A DNA stretch of 64,000 nt, from assembly GCF_035621355.1 (NCBI RefSeq), contig NZ_CP141769.1:2418001-2482000 (forward strand), written 5' to 3'. The translations under genes and the position numbers were made by a program. This DNA is from Thiobacillus sp. SCUT-2. GTDB lineage: Bacteria; Pseudomonadota; Gammaproteobacteria; Burkholderiales; Thiobacillaceae. Below the pieces are notes generated by a model. That model did no database searches, had not been told where the DNA came from, and saw only the letters and a program-made list of their open reading frames with translations. This document shows, piece by piece, positions 1 through 8,896 of this stretch (its first letter is position 1; each line of letters opens with the position of its first letter).

Positions 1-209
1 GCACGCTCGGTCTCGCTGCCGAAGCCGTACAGCAGGTGCGCATCCTCGCGGACCGCGAGATGGGTAAGCAGGCAGACCTTCTCGCCCGTCGCCGGCAGGT
101 TGTAGAAGGTGCTCATCGGCACGTCGATTTCGTAGCCGACGCCGTTCACGTCGACCAGCACCTGCGGCGGCTGTTTGGCGGCGAGGATGCCGCAGATTCT
201 TCCGATCAT
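1..209 (-). CDS. ruvA: Holliday junction branch migration protein RuvA (partial, C-terminus off the left edge)
   Basis: The reading frame opens with MIGRICGIL, the canonical RuvA start, and continues about 69 residues through the N-terminal OB-fold to the window edge. RuvA binds the four-way junction and loads the RuvB helicase for branch migration. The start codon overlaps the stop of a 49-codon ORF by ATGA, and that ORF overlaps ruvC in the same way, so ruvC, the small ORF and ruvA probably form one translationally coupled message. Only the N-terminal domain is visible, so the helix-hairpin-helix and RuvB-binding parts cannot be judged. Confidence 0.95.
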   Translation of the reverse strand, partial: MIGRICGILAAKQPPQVLVDVNGVGYEIDVPMSTFYNLPATGEKVCLLTHLAVREDAHLLYGFGSETER

Positions 210-355
210 CGGGCTTGGCCCATCTTCGAGTTCTCCGTGTACATCAGCATAGCCGCAAGCATCAGCGCCTGAACATGCGTCGCCGGAAGATCGCACACGA
301 CGGGACTGGCGAGCCGCGCGCGCGTCGGCTCGACCGGCCCCGCGGCGGCGCTCAT
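206..355 (-). CDS. 49-residue hypothetical protein coupled between ruvC and ruvA
   Basis: This 49-codon frame begins with an ATG inside an ATGA overlap with the ruvC stop and ends with a TGA inside an ATGA overlap with the ruvA start. It therefore fills the 145-base gap between the two genes exactly, in the manner of a translated linker. The protein starts [10 protein letters not shown], has one Cys near residue 22, and has a short hydrophobic stretch (ALMLAAMLM) near residue 35. I do not recognise a family. It may be a real small protein or only a frame that carries ribosomes from ruvC to ruvA. Double ATGA coupling makes translation likely; function is unknown. Confidence 0.55.
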   Translation of the reverse strand: MSAAAGPVEPTRARLASPVVCDLPATHVQALMLAAMLMYTENSKMGQAR

Positions 356-867
356 ACCAGCCGCCCGCCCTTGACGCGATAGCCCGCGGTCGACTGCGTG
401 CCCAGGCGGCTGCCGTGTGCGTGGGCGATGGCGCACGCGAGCGCATCGGCCGCATCGGCCTTGGGGGCTGCCGGCAGCGCGAGCAGGCGCTTGACCATCT
501 CCTGCACCTGCTCCTTGGCCGCCTTGCCGTGCCCGACGACGGCCTGCTTGATCTGCAAGGCGGTGTATTCGGCGACCATGAGTTCGTTCGTCACCGCGGC
601 GCAGATCGCGGCGCCGCGCGCCTGCCCGAGCAGCAGCGTCGATTGCGGGTTGACGTTGACGAAGACGATCTCGACCGCGCAGGTGTCGGGGCGGTAGGTG
701 GCGATCACCTCGTTGAGCCCGGCGAACAGGACGCCGAGCCGCGTTGGCAGCTCGCCCTCGCCGCTCTTGATGACGCCGCTCGCGACGTAGGCGAGCTTCT
801 GCCCGGTCTGCTCGATGACCCCGAAGCCGGTGAGCCTCAAGCCGGGGTCGATGCCGAGAATGCGCAA
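352..867 (-). CDS. ruvC: Crossover junction endodeoxyribonuclease RuvC
   Basis: 171 residues, close to the family norm. RuvC resolves Holliday junctions by paired nicks with RuvAB. The acidic catalytic set is visible: Asp7 in GIDPG, a Glu in the AVEIVFV segment near residue 67, and two Asp in the DAADALACA segment near residue 140. It lies one base downstream of yebC, the usual proteobacterial yebC-ruvC-ruvA order. Its stop overlaps the start of the 49-codon ORF. The start at MRILGIDPG is the conventional one. Confidence 0.97.
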   Translation of the reverse strand: MRILGIDPGLRLTGFGVIEQTGQKLAYVASGVIKSGEGELPTRLGVLFAGLNEVIATYRPDTCAVEIVFVNVNPQSTLLLGQARGAAICAAVTNELMVAEYTALQIKQAVVGHGKAAKEQVQEMVKRLLALPAAPKADAADALACAIAHAHGSRLGTQSTAGYRVKGGRLV

Positions 868-868
868 G

Positions 869-1600
869 TTACTCCGGCAGCACGGCGTTGGTGTAGACCT
901 CCTGCACGTCGTCGAGACTTTCGAGCGCGTCCAGGATCTTCTGCATCTTCACCGCGTCGTCGCCGGCGAGTTCGGTCTCGGCCTCGGGGCGCATGGTGAT
1001 CTCGGCCACGGCCGGCTTGAAACCCGCCTTCTCGAGCGCCTCCTTCACCGCCTCGAAGGCCTTGGGGTCGGGTGAGGTCAGCACCTCGATCGAGCCGTCC
1101 TCGTTGGGGATGATGTCGTCGGCGCCGGCATCGAGCGCGACTTCCATCACCGCCTCTTCGCTCGCGCCCGGCTCCAGGATGATCTGGCCAACGTGCTTGA
1201 ACTGGAACGCCACGCAGCCGTCGGTGCCCATGTTGCCGCCGTGCTTGACGAAGGCGTGGCGCACGTCGGCGACGGTCCGCACCTTGTTGTCGGTGAGGCA
1301 GTCGACCATCACCGCGACGCCGCCGATGCCGTAGCCCTCGTAGCGCGCTTCCTCGTAGTTCACCCCTTCGAGCTGGCCGGTGCCGCGCTTGATCGCGTTT
1401 TCAATGTTGTCCTTCGGCAACGAGTCGGCCTTGCCCTTCTCGATCGCCAGCCGCAGCCGCGGGTTCATCGCGGGGTCGCCGCCGCCCATCTTGGCGGCCA
1501 CGGTGATTTCCTTGATAAGCTTGGTGAAGATCTTGCCGCGCTTGGCATCCTGGCGACCCTTGCGGTGCTGGATGTTGGCCCACTTCGAATGTCCTGCCAT
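869..1600 (-). CDS. yebC: YebC/PmpR family translational or transcriptional regulator
   Basis: 243 residues, starting at the classic [15 protein letters not shown]. The frame stays open 34 codons upstream, but that extension crosses the divergent promoter and lacks family similarity, so the internal ATG at 1600 is chosen. YebC-family proteins are cytoplasmic; members are reported as DNA-binding regulators or as factors that relieve ribosome stalling at proline runs. It heads the yebC-ruvC-small ORF-ruvA unit, separated from ruvC by one base. The divergent sugar kinase starts 25 bases away, so both promoters are compressed. Confidence 0.96.
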   Translation of the reverse strand: MAGHSKWANIQHRKGRQDAKRGKIFTKLIKEITVAAKMGGGDPAMNPRLRLAIEKGKADSLPKDNIENAIKRGTGQLEGVNYEEARYEGYGIGGVAVMVDCLTDNKVRTVADVRHAFVKHGGNMGTDGCVAFQFKHVGQIILEPGASEEAVMEVALDAGADDIIPNEDGSIEVLTSPDPKAFEAVKEALEKAGFKPAVAEITMRPEAETELAGDDAVKMQKILDALESLDDVQEVYTNAVLPE

Positions 1601-1625
1601 GTTGATTCCGACGCAAAAAAACGTA

Positions 1626-2651
1626 ATGCGCGATTTTAGCACCGCAGCCCCCGCCCTCCGCCCCCCGACCGTTAGGCTTGGCGTCGATCTCGGCGGCACC
1701 AAGATCGAGCTCGTCGCGCTCGACGGCGGGGGCCGCGAAATCCTGCGCCGCCGCGTGCCGACGCCGCAGGGCGACTATCTCGCCACGGTGGCCGCGGTCG
1801 CCGCCCTGGTGCACGCGGCCGAAGTCGAACTCGGGCAGCCCGGCAGCGTCGGCATCGGCACCCCCGGCGCGATCTCGCCCGCCAGCGACCGGATGAAGAA
1901 CTGCAACTCGACCTGCCTCAATGGCCAGCCGCTGCAGGAGGACCTCGAACGCGCGCTCAACCGTGAAGTGCGGCTCGCCAACGACGCCGACTGCTTCGCG
2001 CTGTCGGAGGCCGTCGACGGATCGGGTGCCGGCGCGGATACGGTATTCGGCGTCATCCTCGGCACCGGGGTCGGCGGCGGCGTGGTGGTGCGCGGGCAAC
2101 TGCTCAAGGGCGCGAATGCGATCGCCGGTGAATGGGGCCATTCGCCGCTGCCCTACTTCCAGTTCGCCGCAGCGCCGTCCGATCGCGACGGCACCGGCCA
2201 GCATCCGGCGACCGGCGAGCCCATCCTGCATCCCTGGCCGAGCCCGCGCGAACTCGACGCCGCGCCGGCATGCTACTGCGGCAAGAAGGGCTGCATCGAG
2301 ACCTGGCTGTCGGGGCCGGCGTTCGCCGCCGACCACGTGCGCTACGGCGGCGAGGACCTGCCGGCGCACGAGATCGCGCAGCTCGCGGCGGCCGGCTACG
2401 GCCCGTGCAGCGCGACGCTGGCGCGCTACGAGGAAAGGCTGGCGCGCGCGCTCGCCAGCGTGATCAACCTGATCGACCCGGATGTGATCGTACTGGGCGG
2501 CGGGCTTTCCAACATCGAGCGGCTGTACGACACCGTGCCGCGGCTGTGGCCACGCTACGTGTTTTCCGACCGCGTCGATACGAAGCTGGTGCCGCCGACG
2601 CATGGCGACTCCAGCGGCGGGCGGGGGGCGGCGTGGCTGTGGGAGGCGTAG
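1626..2651 (+). CDS. ROK family sugar kinase (fructokinase/Mak-like)
   Basis: 341 residues from the ATG at 1626. The N-terminal DLGGTK (residues 21-26) is the ATP phosphate-binding loop of the ROK/hexokinase fold. GEWGH in the middle and a zinc-binding CYCGKKGC (residues 216-223) are the ROK signature. The overall shape resembles E. coli Mak, an ATP-dependent fructokinase, but the sugar cannot be fixed from sequence; glucose or N-acetylmannosamine kinases share the motifs. The gene stands alone, divergent from yebC, and ends shortly before the convergent NADH dehydrogenase gene. A longer open frame upstream runs antisense through yebC and is rejected. Confidence 0.88.
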   Translation: MRDFSTAAPALRPPTVRLGVDLGGTKIELVALDGGGREILRRRVPTPQGDYLATVAAVAALVHAAEVELGQPGSVGIGTPGAISPASDRMKNCNSTCLNGQPLQEDLERALNREVRLANDADCFALSEAVDGSGAGADTVFGVILGTGVGGGVVVRGQLLKGANAIAGEWGHSPLPYFQFAAAPSDRDGTGQHPATGEPILHPWPSPRELDAAPACYCGKKGCIETWLSGPAFAADHVRYGGEDLPAHEIAQLAAAGYGPCSATLARYEERLARALASVINLIDPDVIVLGGGLSNIERLYDTVPRLWPRYVFSDRVDTKLVPPTHGDSSGGRGAAWLWEA

Positions 2652-2669
2652 CAACGCCCTAATGCAGGC

Positions 2670-3989
2670 TCAGTGCAGCTTGATCCGCGCCCGCGTCGGC
2701 GTGCTGATGAAGTGTGCGTAAGTGGTGAGCGAGGTCTTGAACCAGCCGTGCAGCGCGACTTCGTGCATCTTGTGCAGCGACCAGTACACCAGCCGCGCCA
2801 TCACGCCCTCGATCATGATGCTGCCGCCGGTCAGCGTGCCCATCAGGTTACCGACGGTCGAGAAGCGTCCGAGCGCGACCAGCGAGCCGTAGTCGCGATA
2901 GCGGTATTCGGGCAGCGGCCTCCCGCGCAGCCGGCGGCAGATCGACTTCACCAGCATCGACGCCTGCTGGTGCGCCGCCTGGGCGCGCGGCGGCACGAAG
3001 CCGCCATTCGGCATGGGGCAGGCCGCGCAGTCGCCGAAGGCGAAGATGGCGTCGTCGCGCGTGGTCTGCAGGGTGGGCCGGACGACGAGCTGGTTGATGC
3101 GGTTGGTTTCGAGCCCGTCGATGTCCCTGAGGAAGTCGGGTGCCTTGATGCCAGCCGACCACACCATCATGCTGGCCGGGATGAACTTGCCGTCGGCGGT
3201 GAGCATGCCGTCGTGGCGCACCTCGACGATGCGCTCGCGCACGTGCATCTCGACGCCGAGCTCGGCGAGACGCTCGGCGGCCGCCACCGACAGGCGCGGC
3301 GGCAGCCCCGGCAGGATGCGGTCGGACGCTTCGACGATCAGGAGCTTCAGGCTCTTCTCCGGCTCGATGTTTTCCATGCCGTAGGACGACAGTTCGCGCG
3401 TCGTGTCGTGCAGTTCGGCCGCAAGCTCGACGCCGGTGGCACCTGCGCCGACGATGCCGACCGTGAGCTGGCCCGGTGCGACCGGCTCGGTCTGCGTGTT
3501 GGCGCGCAAACAGGCGTTGATGTGGCGGCGATGGAACTCGCGCGCCTGCTCGGGCGTGTCGAGCATGATGCAGTGCTCCTTCACGCCCGGCACGCCGAAG
3601 TCGTTGCCGACCGAGCCCACGGCGATGATCAGCGTGTCGTAGCGGAAGGTGCGGCGCGGAATGATCTCGCGGCCCTCCTCGTCGAAGGTCGGCGCGACGC
3701 TGACCTCCTGGCGCTGCCGGTCGAGACCCTCCATGCGGCCAAGGCGGAAGGTGAAGCCATGCCAGTGGCCCTGCGCGAGGTATTCGAGACGCTCGGCGTA
3801 GGAATCGAGGCTGCCGGCCGCGACTTCGTAGAGCAGCGGTTTCCAGATATGCGACGGCGAGGCGTCGATCAGCGTGATGTTGGCGCGCTTCTTCTTGCCC
3901 AGCTTGTCGCCCAGGCGGGTGGCGAGTTCCAGTCCCCCGGCGCCGCCCCCCACGATGACGATCTCATGCGGCTGCTGTTCAGGTCCCAC
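2670..3989 (-). CDS. ndh: Type II NADH:quinone dehydrogenase (NDH-2)
   Basis: About 439 residues. It oxidises NADH with FAD and passes electrons to quinone without pumping protons, acting at the inner face of the cytoplasmic membrane. An N-terminal Rossmann motif (IVGGGAGG, residues 12-19) binds FAD and a second (VGAGATG, near 180) binds NADH. The C-terminal part is amphipathic, as in NDH-2 membrane anchoring. I place the start at the GTG at 3989 because AAGGAG lies six bases upstream. A TTG at 4019 in the same frame would add ten residues but lacks such a site. It is divergent from the YjgR-type ATPase gene. Confidence 0.9.
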   Translation of the reverse strand: MGPEQQPHEIVIVGGGAGGLELATRLGDKLGKKKRANITLIDASPSHIWKPLLYEVAAGSLDSYAERLEYLAQGHWHGFTFRLGRMEGLDRQRQEVSVAPTFDEEGREIIPRRTFRYDTLIIAVGSVGNDFGVPGVKEHCIMLDTPEQAREFHRRHINACLRANTQTEPVAPGQLTVGIVGAGATGVELAAELHDTTRELSSYGMENIEPEKSLKLLIVEASDRILPGLPPRLSVAAAERLAELGVEMHVRERIVEVRHDGMLTADGKFIPASMMVWSAGIKAPDFLRDIDGLETNRINQLVVRPTLQTTRDDAIFAFGDCAACPMPNGGFVPPRAQAAHQQASMLVKSICRRLRGRPLPEYRYRDYGSLVALGRFSTVGNLMGTLTGGSIMIEGVMARLVYWSLHKMHEVALHGWFKTSLTTYAHFISTPTRARIKLH

Positions 3990-4114
3990 AAACTTCTCCT
4001 TCTTATCGTTCGGGCGCAATGATACCCGGAATATTAGCGATCGCTTCTATACAAACCGCCGCTGCGCCGCCTGCAACTCGCTAAAATCGGGCGATCGACG
4101 AACCGGACACTGCC

Positions 4115-5614
4115 ATGACCGCTCCCCTGCTGATCGCCAGGAACGCCACCGCCGACCTCTTCCTGCTCCCGCAGATGGCCAACCGCCACGGCCTCGTGAC
4201 CGGCGCCACGGGCACCGGCAAGACCGTCACGCTGCAGACGCTGGCCGAGCATTTCTCCAGCATAGGCGTCCCCTGCTTCATGTCCGACGTGAAGGGCGAC
4301 CTGTCGGGCGTGTCGCAGCCCGGCGGCGGCAATGCCAAGGTCGAGGAGCGCGTGGCCGCGCTCAAGCTCGAGGGCTTCCAGCACCAGGGCTACCCGGTCA
4401 CCTTCTGGGACCCTTTCGGCGCAGCCGGGCATCCGGTGCGCGCCACCGTGTCCGACATGGGCCCCCTGCTGCTGGGCCGCATGCTCGACCTCAACGAGAC
4501 CCAGGGCGGGGTGCTCAACCTGGTCTTCAAGGTGGCCGACGACAACGGCCTCCTGCTGCTGGATTTGAAGGACCTGCGCGCCATGCTCGCCTTCGTCGGC
4601 GAGCACGCGAAGGAATTCACCACCGAATACGGCAATGTGTCCTCGGCCTCGATCGGGGCGATCCAGCGCGGCCTGCTGGCGCTCGAATCGCAGGGCGGCG
4701 AGCAGATCTTCGGCGAGCCGATGCTCAACATCGACGACCTGATCCAGACCGATCGCGGACGCGGCGTCATCAACATCCTGGCCGCCGACCGCCTGATGCA
4801 GTCGCCCAAGATGTACGCCACGCTGCTGCTCTGGCTGCTGTCGGAACTGTTCGAGAAACTCCCCGAGGCGGGCGACCTCGACAAGCCCAAGCTGGTGTTC
4901 TTCTTCGACGAGGCGCACCTGCTCTTCACCGATGCCCCCGGCGCGCTGGTGGACAAGATCGAGCAGGTGGTGCGGCTGATCCGCTCCAAGGGCGTCGGCG
5001 TCTATTTCGTCACGCAGAATCCGGCCGACGTGCCGGACAAGGTGCTCTCGCAGCTGGGCAACCGCGTGCAGCACGCGCTGCGTGCCTTCTCCGCGCGCGA
5101 CCAGAAGGCCGTGCGCGCCGCCGCCGAGACCATGCGCGACAACCCGGAGCTCGACGAAGCGACTGCCATCGCCGAACTGGGCGTCGGCGAGGCGCTGGTG
5201 TCCTTCCTCGATGCGAAGGGGCGACCCGGCGTGGTCGAGCGCGCCTTCATTCTGCCGCCAGAGGGGCAGATCGGGCCCATCACCGACGCGCAGCGCCGCC
5301 AGCTGATGCAGACCTCGCTCGTCGCCGGCGTCTACGACAAGGTCGTCGACCGCGAATCCGCCTACGAGACGCTGAAGGCGCGCGCCGAGCAGGCGGCCGC
5401 CCAGGCGCAGGCCGCGCAACCGGCTCAGGCCGAGGCCCAGCCGGGGGGCGGCGCGCTCGGCGGCGTGCTGGGAGACATCCTCGGCGGGCGCGGAGGCCGC
5501 CGCGAAAGCGCGGTCGAAGCGATGGCGAAGTCGGCCGCCCGCTCGATCGGCAGCCAGGTCGGTCGCGCAATCATCCGCGGCGTGCTGGGCAGCCTGTTCG
5601 GCGGCAAGCGCTGA
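4115..5614 (+). CDS. HerA-like ATPase of the DUF853/YjgR family
   Basis: 499 residues. A Walker A motif GATGTGKT (residues 30-37) follows a short beta-rich N-terminus, and a Walker B segment [10 protein letters not shown] lies near residue 265. This architecture is that of YjgR (DUF853), a cytoplasmic ATPase related to the HerA/FtsK DNA-pumping group; its cellular role is not established. The C-terminus is Ala/Gln-rich and then Gly/Arg-rich ([20 protein letters not shown]), ending with an amphipathic tail. It is a single gene, divergent from ndh and convergent with trpC, with 21 bases between the stops. Confidence 0.88.
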   Translation: MTAPLLIARNATADLFLLPQMANRHGLVTGATGTGKTVTLQTLAEHFSSIGVPCFMSDVKGDLSGVSQPGGGNAKVEERVAALKLEGFQHQGYPVTFWDPFGAAGHPVRATVSDMGPLLLGRMLDLNETQGGVLNLVFKVADDNGLLLLDLKDLRAMLAFVGEHAKEFTTEYGNVSSASIGAIQRGLLALESQGGEQIFGEPMLNIDDLIQTDRGRGVINILAADRLMQSPKMYATLLLWLLSELFEKLPEAGDLDKPKLVFFFDEAHLLFTDAPGALVDKIEQVVRLIRSKGVGVYFVTQNPADVPDKVLSQLGNRVQHALRAFSARDQKAVRAAAETMRDNPELDEATAIAELGVGEALVSFLDAKGRPGVVERAFILPPEGQIGPITDAQRRQLMQTSLVAGVYDKVVDRESAYETLKARAEQAAAQAQAAQPAQAEAQPGGGALGGVLGDILGGRGGRRESAVEAMAKSAARSIGSQVGRAIIRGVLGSLFGGKR

Positions 5615-5635
5615 GGCGCCGCGGCCCGCTTCGGC

Positions 5636-6424
5636 TCAGGCGAACAGCCGCGCGAGTTCGGCGCCCGGATCGGCGGCGCGCATGAAGGCCTCGCCAACCA
5701 GGAAGGCGTTGACGGCGTGGCGGCGCATGACGGCGACATCGCCCGGCGCGAGGATGCCGGATTCGGTGATGACGATGCGGTCGCTGCCGATTTTCGGCAG
5801 CAGCGACAGCGTGGTGTCGAGGCTCACCTCGAAGGTGCGCAGGTTGCGGTTGTTGATGCCCTGCAACGGCGTCTTCAGCGTGAGCGCCGCGTCGAGTTCC
5901 GCGGCATCGTGCGACTCCACCAGCACCGCCATGCCCAGGTCCAGGGCCAGCGCTTCCAGCGCCTGCATCGCCGGCAGTTCGAGCGCGGCGACGATCAGCA
6001 GGATGCAGTCGGCGCCCATGGCGCGCGCCTCGTAGACCTGGTAGGGGTCGACGATGAAATCCTTGCGCAGCACCGGAAGCCCGCATGCGGCGCGCGCGGC
6101 CTGCAGGTATTCCGGGCTGCCCTGGAAATAGTCGCGGTCGGTCAGCACCGACAGGCACGCGGCGCCGCCCGCTTCGTAGCTCGCGGCGATCTCGGCGGGG
6201 CGGAAATCCGGGCGGATCACGCCCTTGGACGGGCTCGCCTTCTTGATTTCGGCGATCACCGCGGCCTGTCCGGCAGCGAGCTTCGCGCGCAGGGCGCCGA
6301 CGAAGTCGCGCGCCGGCGGAGCCGCCGCGGCGCGCGCCTTCATCTCCGCCAGCGGCACCGCCGCGAGGCCGGCGGCAATTTCATTGCGCTTGGCGGCGAG
6401 GATCTTATCGAGGATGTCGGCCAT
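5636..6424 (-). CDS. trpC: Indole-3-glycerol phosphate synthase
   Basis: 262 residues from MADILDKIL. The enzyme closes the indole ring of CdRP to give indole-3-glycerol phosphate, the fourth step of tryptophan synthesis. The TIM-barrel motifs are present: [10 protein letters not shown] after beta-strand 2, LRKDFIVD in the middle and GINNRNL near residue 185. It is the last gene of a trpG-trpD-trpC unit and starts five bases after trpD. The open frame continues upstream antisense to nothing conserved, so the internal ATG is used. It is monofunctional, not fused to trpF. Confidence 0.97.
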   Translation of the reverse strand: MADILDKILAAKRNEIAAGLAAVPLAEMKARAAAAPPARDFVGALRAKLAAGQAAVIAEIKKASPSKGVIRPDFRPAEIAASYEAGGAACLSVLTDRDYFQGSPEYLQAARAACGLPVLRKDFIVDPYQVYEARAMGADCILLIVAALELPAMQALEALALDLGMAVLVESHDAAELDAALTLKTPLQGINNRNLRTFEVSLDTTLSLLPKIGSDRIVITESGILAPGDVAVMRRHAVNAFLVGEAFMRAADPGAELARLFA

Positions 6425-6429
6425 CGCGC

Positions 6430-7461
6430 TCAGGCCTCCTTGCCGCGGCGGGAAAACGCCACCAGCTGGTTGAGCTTCTCGCGTGCGGCGCCGCTGGCGA
6501 TCGCGTCGCGCGCGCGCTCGATGCCTTCGCCCAGCGTGGCGGCACGGTCGGCCACGTAGATCGCGGCACCGGCGTTCAGCAGCACGATGTCGCGCGCCGG
6601 TCCCGGAAGGTTGTCGAGCACCGAGAGCAGCCTGTCCTTCGCCTGCGCGGCATCCCACACCTTGAGCGCCTCGCTGCCACAGGTCTCGAGGCCGAATTCG
6701 CGCGGATGGATCGTGTACTCGGTCACCTCGCCGTCCTTCAGTTCGCCGATCAGCGTCTCGCCCGCGAGCGTGATCTCGTCCATGCCGTCGGAGCCGTGCA
6801 CGACCATCACGTGGCGGCTGCCGAGGCGTTGCAGGACGCGCACCAGGATGCCGACGAGGTCGGGGTGGAACACGCCCAGCAACTGGTGTGGCGCGCCCGC
6901 CGGGTTGGTCAGCGGCCCGAGGATGTTGAAGATCGTGCGCACCCCCAGCTCGCGGCGCACCGGCGCGGCGTGCTTCATCGCGCCGTGGAATTTCGGCGCG
7001 AACATGAAGCCGATGCCGATCGCGTCGATGCTTGCCGCCACATCCTCGGGGGTGAGCTCGAGGTTGACGCCCAGCGCCTCGAGCACGTCGGCGCTGCCGC
7101 TGGTGGAGGACACCGAACGCCCGCCATGCTTGGCGACGCGCGCGCCGGCCGCCGCCGCGACGAAGGCGGCGGTGGTGGAGATGTTGAAGGTGTGCGCGGC
7201 GTCGCCGCCGGTGCCGCAGGTGTCGACCAGATGGGCGCTGTTCTGCGCCGGCACCGTGGCGGCGAATTCGCGCATCACCTGCGCCGCCGCCGCGATCTCG
7301 CCGACGGTCTCCTTCTTGACCCGGAGGCCCATGATGATGCCGGCGATCTGCACCGGGGTGAGCTCGCCGCGCATGATCTGGCGCATCAGCGAGAGCATCT
7401 CGTCGTGGAAGATTTCGCGCTGTTCGACCAGCCGCGCGAGCGCCTGCTGCGGCGTGATCAT
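6430..7461 (-). CDS. trpD: Anthranilate phosphoribosyltransferase
   Basis: 343 residues from [11 protein letters not shown]. It transfers phosphoribose from PRPP to anthranilate. The PRPP-binding glycine loop VDTCGTGGD (residues 79-87) and the KHGGRSVSS segment are intact. Its ATG overlaps the trpG stop as ATGA, so the two are translationally coupled and likely made in equal amounts. It is monofunctional, not fused to the amidotransferase. Confidence 0.97.
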   Translation of the reverse strand: MITPQQALARLVEQREIFHDEMLSLMRQIMRGELTPVQIAGIIMGLRVKKETVGEIAAAAQVMREFAATVPAQNSAHLVDTCGTGGDAAHTFNISTTAAFVAAAAGARVAKHGGRSVSSTSGSADVLEALGVNLELTPEDVAASIDAIGIGFMFAPKFHGAMKHAAPVRRELGVRTIFNILGPLTNPAGAPHQLLGVFHPDLVGILVRVLQRLGSRHVMVVHGSDGMDEITLAGETLIGELKDGEVTEYTIHPREFGLETCGSEALKVWDAAQAKDRLLSVLDNLPGPARDIVLLNAGAAIYVADRAATLGEGIERARDAIASGAAREKLNQLVAFSRRGKEA

Positions 7462-8027
7462 CGCGTGCCCTTCAGGAAGTTCGCCAGCATCGCGTGGCCA
7501 TGCTCGGTGAGGATGGACTCGGGATGAAACTGCACGCCTTCGACCGCCAGCGTCTTGTGGCGCACCCCCATGATCTCGCCGTCGTCGGTCCAAGCGGTGA
7601 TCTCGAGGCAGTCGGGCAGCGACTCGCGCTCGATCACCAGCGAATGGTAGCGGGTCGCGCGGAAGGGATTGGGCAAGCCCTTGAACACGCCGACGTCGAG
7701 GTGATGGATCATCGAGGTCTTGCCGTGCATCAGCTCCTTGGCGCGCACGATTTTGCCGCCGAAGGCCTGGCCGATGCTCTGGTGGCCGAGGCAGACGCCG
7801 AGGATGGGAATCCTGCCGGCGAACTCCTTGATCAGCGGCACCGACACCCCGGCTTCGTTCGGCGTGCAGGGGCCGGGCGAGACCACGATGTGGTCCGGCT
7901 TCAACGCGGCGATGCCGGCGAGGTCGATCTCGTCGTTGCGGATCACCTTGACGTCCTCGCCCAGCTCGCCGAAATACTGCACGAGGTTGTAGGTGAAGCT
8001 GTCGTAGTTGTCGATCATCAGCAGCAT
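7458..8027 (-). CDS. trpG: Anthranilate synthase component II (glutamine amidotransferase)
   Basis: 189 residues from [14 protein letters not shown]. It supplies ammonia from glutamine to TrpE; related PabA proteins can also serve folate synthesis. The oxyanion segment VVSPGP, the nucleophile Cys79 in GVCLGHQ and the FHPES motif with the catalytic His/Glu near residue 168 are all present. It is first in trpGDC, but its usual upstream partner trpE lies 7.5 kb away on the same strand. Regulation must therefore start in the 8028-8286 gap rather than by read-through from trpE. I saw no Trp-rich leader peptide there. Confidence 0.97.
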   Translation of the reverse strand: MLLMIDNYDSFTYNLVQYFGELGEDVKVIRNDEIDLAGIAALKPDHIVVSPGPCTPNEAGVSVPLIKEFAGRIPILGVCLGHQSIGQAFGGKIVRAKELMHGKTSMIHHLDVGVFKGLPNPFRATRYHSLVIERESLPDCLEITAWTDDGEIMGVRHKTLAVEGVQFHPESILTEHGHAMLANFLKGTR

Positions 8028-8188
8028 GGTGCGGCTATCCTCGGGTTCGGTCGGGCACCCGCATCGGCTGGCGGCGGAGCGCGTCCGGATGCGGGTTTGC
8101 ATGCGCGAAAAACCGTCATTGTCGCCCAGATTGGACACGCCACAAACCCTTGTCCGCCATGCCCCGCACCGTGCCCGCCCCCCATCGA

Positions 8189-8241
8189 ACCGGACCGCCA
8201 TTAAAGCAGTATTTTTTATATTGCTTTAATGGCGGTCCGGT
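8189..8241. repeat. 20-bp perfect inverted repeat with a 13-bp AT-rich centre
   Basis: The arms 8189-8208 and 8222-8241 are exact reverse complements (GC-rich outer half, TTAAAGCA inner half). The centre GTATTTTTTATAT is almost pure A/T. The element sits between the divergent trpG and DUF59 genes. Its right arm covers the -35 and most of the spacer of a promoter that I read for the DUF59 gene. It could be a large operator, a transcribed hairpin, or the trace of a small mobile element. Confidence 0.85.
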
Positions 8242-8249
8242 GCTAGATT
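8221..8249 (+). promoter_or_regulatory. Likely sigma70-type promoter of the DUF59-DUF2249-nnrS operon
   Basis: TTGCTT (8221-8226), 17 bases and TAGATT (8244-8249) fit a vegetative promoter. The start site would fall near 8256, about 30 bases before the ATG at 8287, which has a GGAGGA ribosome site. The right arm of the 20-bp inverted repeat occupies the space between the two hexamers, so a protein bound there would block the polymerase. Confidence 0.5.
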
Positions 8250-8286
8250 GAACAGGCATTCAACGCAAAGCTTGATGGAGGACCCG

Positions 8287-8607
8287 ATGCCCACGCAGCC
8301 TGGAACGCTCACCCCGGACGACGTTCGCGCCGCGCTGCGCGGCGTCGACGACCCGGAAGTCGGGATGAACATCGTCGACCTCGGGCTGGTATACGGCGTC
8401 GACGTCACGCCGGGACAGCTGCACGTCGACCTCACCATGACCTCCCCCGCCTGCCCGATGGGGGAAATGATCCTCGAGGACGCCCAGCGCGCACTGGAGG
8501 CCCTGGCGCCGGCCGGCGTCGAAATCGACCTCACCCTGGTGTGGGACCCGCCCTGGAGCCCCGACCGGATGAGCGAGGACGCACGCGCCCATTTCGGCTG
8601 GACATGA
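8287..8607 (+). CDS. DUF59/MIP18-type metal-sulfur cluster biosynthesis protein
   Basis: 106 residues from MPTQPGTL, chosen because GGAGGA lies six bases upstream; the open frame extends 13 codons further without a ribosome site. The DDPEVGMNIVDLGLVY motif and the TSPACPMGEMI segment with its conserved Cys are typical of the SufT/PaaD/MIP18 family, which helps assemble or deliver Fe-S clusters. It leads a run of plus-strand genes (DUF59, DUF2249, nnrS, hemerythrin). That grouping recurs near denitrification and nitric oxide stress genes, so a role in maturing or repairing a metal centre under NO is plausible. Confidence 0.88.
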   Translation: MPTQPGTLTPDDVRAALRGVDDPEVGMNIVDLGLVYGVDVTPGQLHVDLTMTSPACPMGEMILEDAQRALEALAPAGVEIDLTLVWDPPWSPDRMSEDARAHFGWT

Positions 8608-8632
8608 CTTTTGCAACCACAGGAGACCGAGC

Positions 8633-8884
8633 ATGACGACCCCCCCGCAAACCACCGTCGACGTCCGCACCATCGCGCCGCGCGACCGCCACCCCCTGAT
8701 CTTCGGCACCTTCTCCAAGCTGGCGCCCGGAGAGGCCCTGCTGCTGGTCAACGACCACGACCCCAAGCCGCTCTACTACCAGTTCCAGGCCGAGCACGGG
8801 GGGGAATTCCAGTGGGAATACGTCGAGAGCGGCCCGGACGTGTGGCGGGTGCGCATCGATCGCGTCGCGCCCTGCTGCACCTGA
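8633..8884 (+). CDS. DUF2249 domain protein
   Basis: 83 residues. The segment TVDVRTIAPRDRHPLIFGTF followed by LLLVNDHDPKPLYYQF is the usual DUF2249 pattern, a small domain related in fold to TusA/SirA-type proteins. It ends in a CysCys pair (residues 81-82) before Thr83. Biochemistry is unknown; members often neighbour hemerythrin, NnrS and nitrite or NO reductase genes, as here. It lies 25 bases after the DUF59 gene and 12 bases before nnrS with an AGGAGA ribosome site. Confidence 0.85.
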   Translation: MTTPPQTTVDVRTIAPRDRHPLIFGTFSKLAPGEALLLVNDHDPKPLYYQFQAEHGGEFQWEYVESGPDVWRVRIDRVAPCCT

Positions 8885-8896
8885 CGCCCGAAAGCC

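Noticed and set aside
1401-2654. Long minus-strand frame opposite the ROK kinase
   Set aside because: It is the complement of a well-supported gene and its translation is low-complexity Arg/Ala/Gly-rich.
3990-4019. TTG at 4019 as the start of NDH-2
   Set aside because: The GTG at 3989 has AAGGAG at ideal distance and the ten extra residues are charged and unlike the family.
8248-8263. TTGAA-N6-TTCAA as an FNR box for the nnrS operon
   Set aside because: FNR-type sites need TTGA-N6-TCAA over 14 bases; here the symmetry spans 16 bases and overlaps the -10, so the fit is poor.
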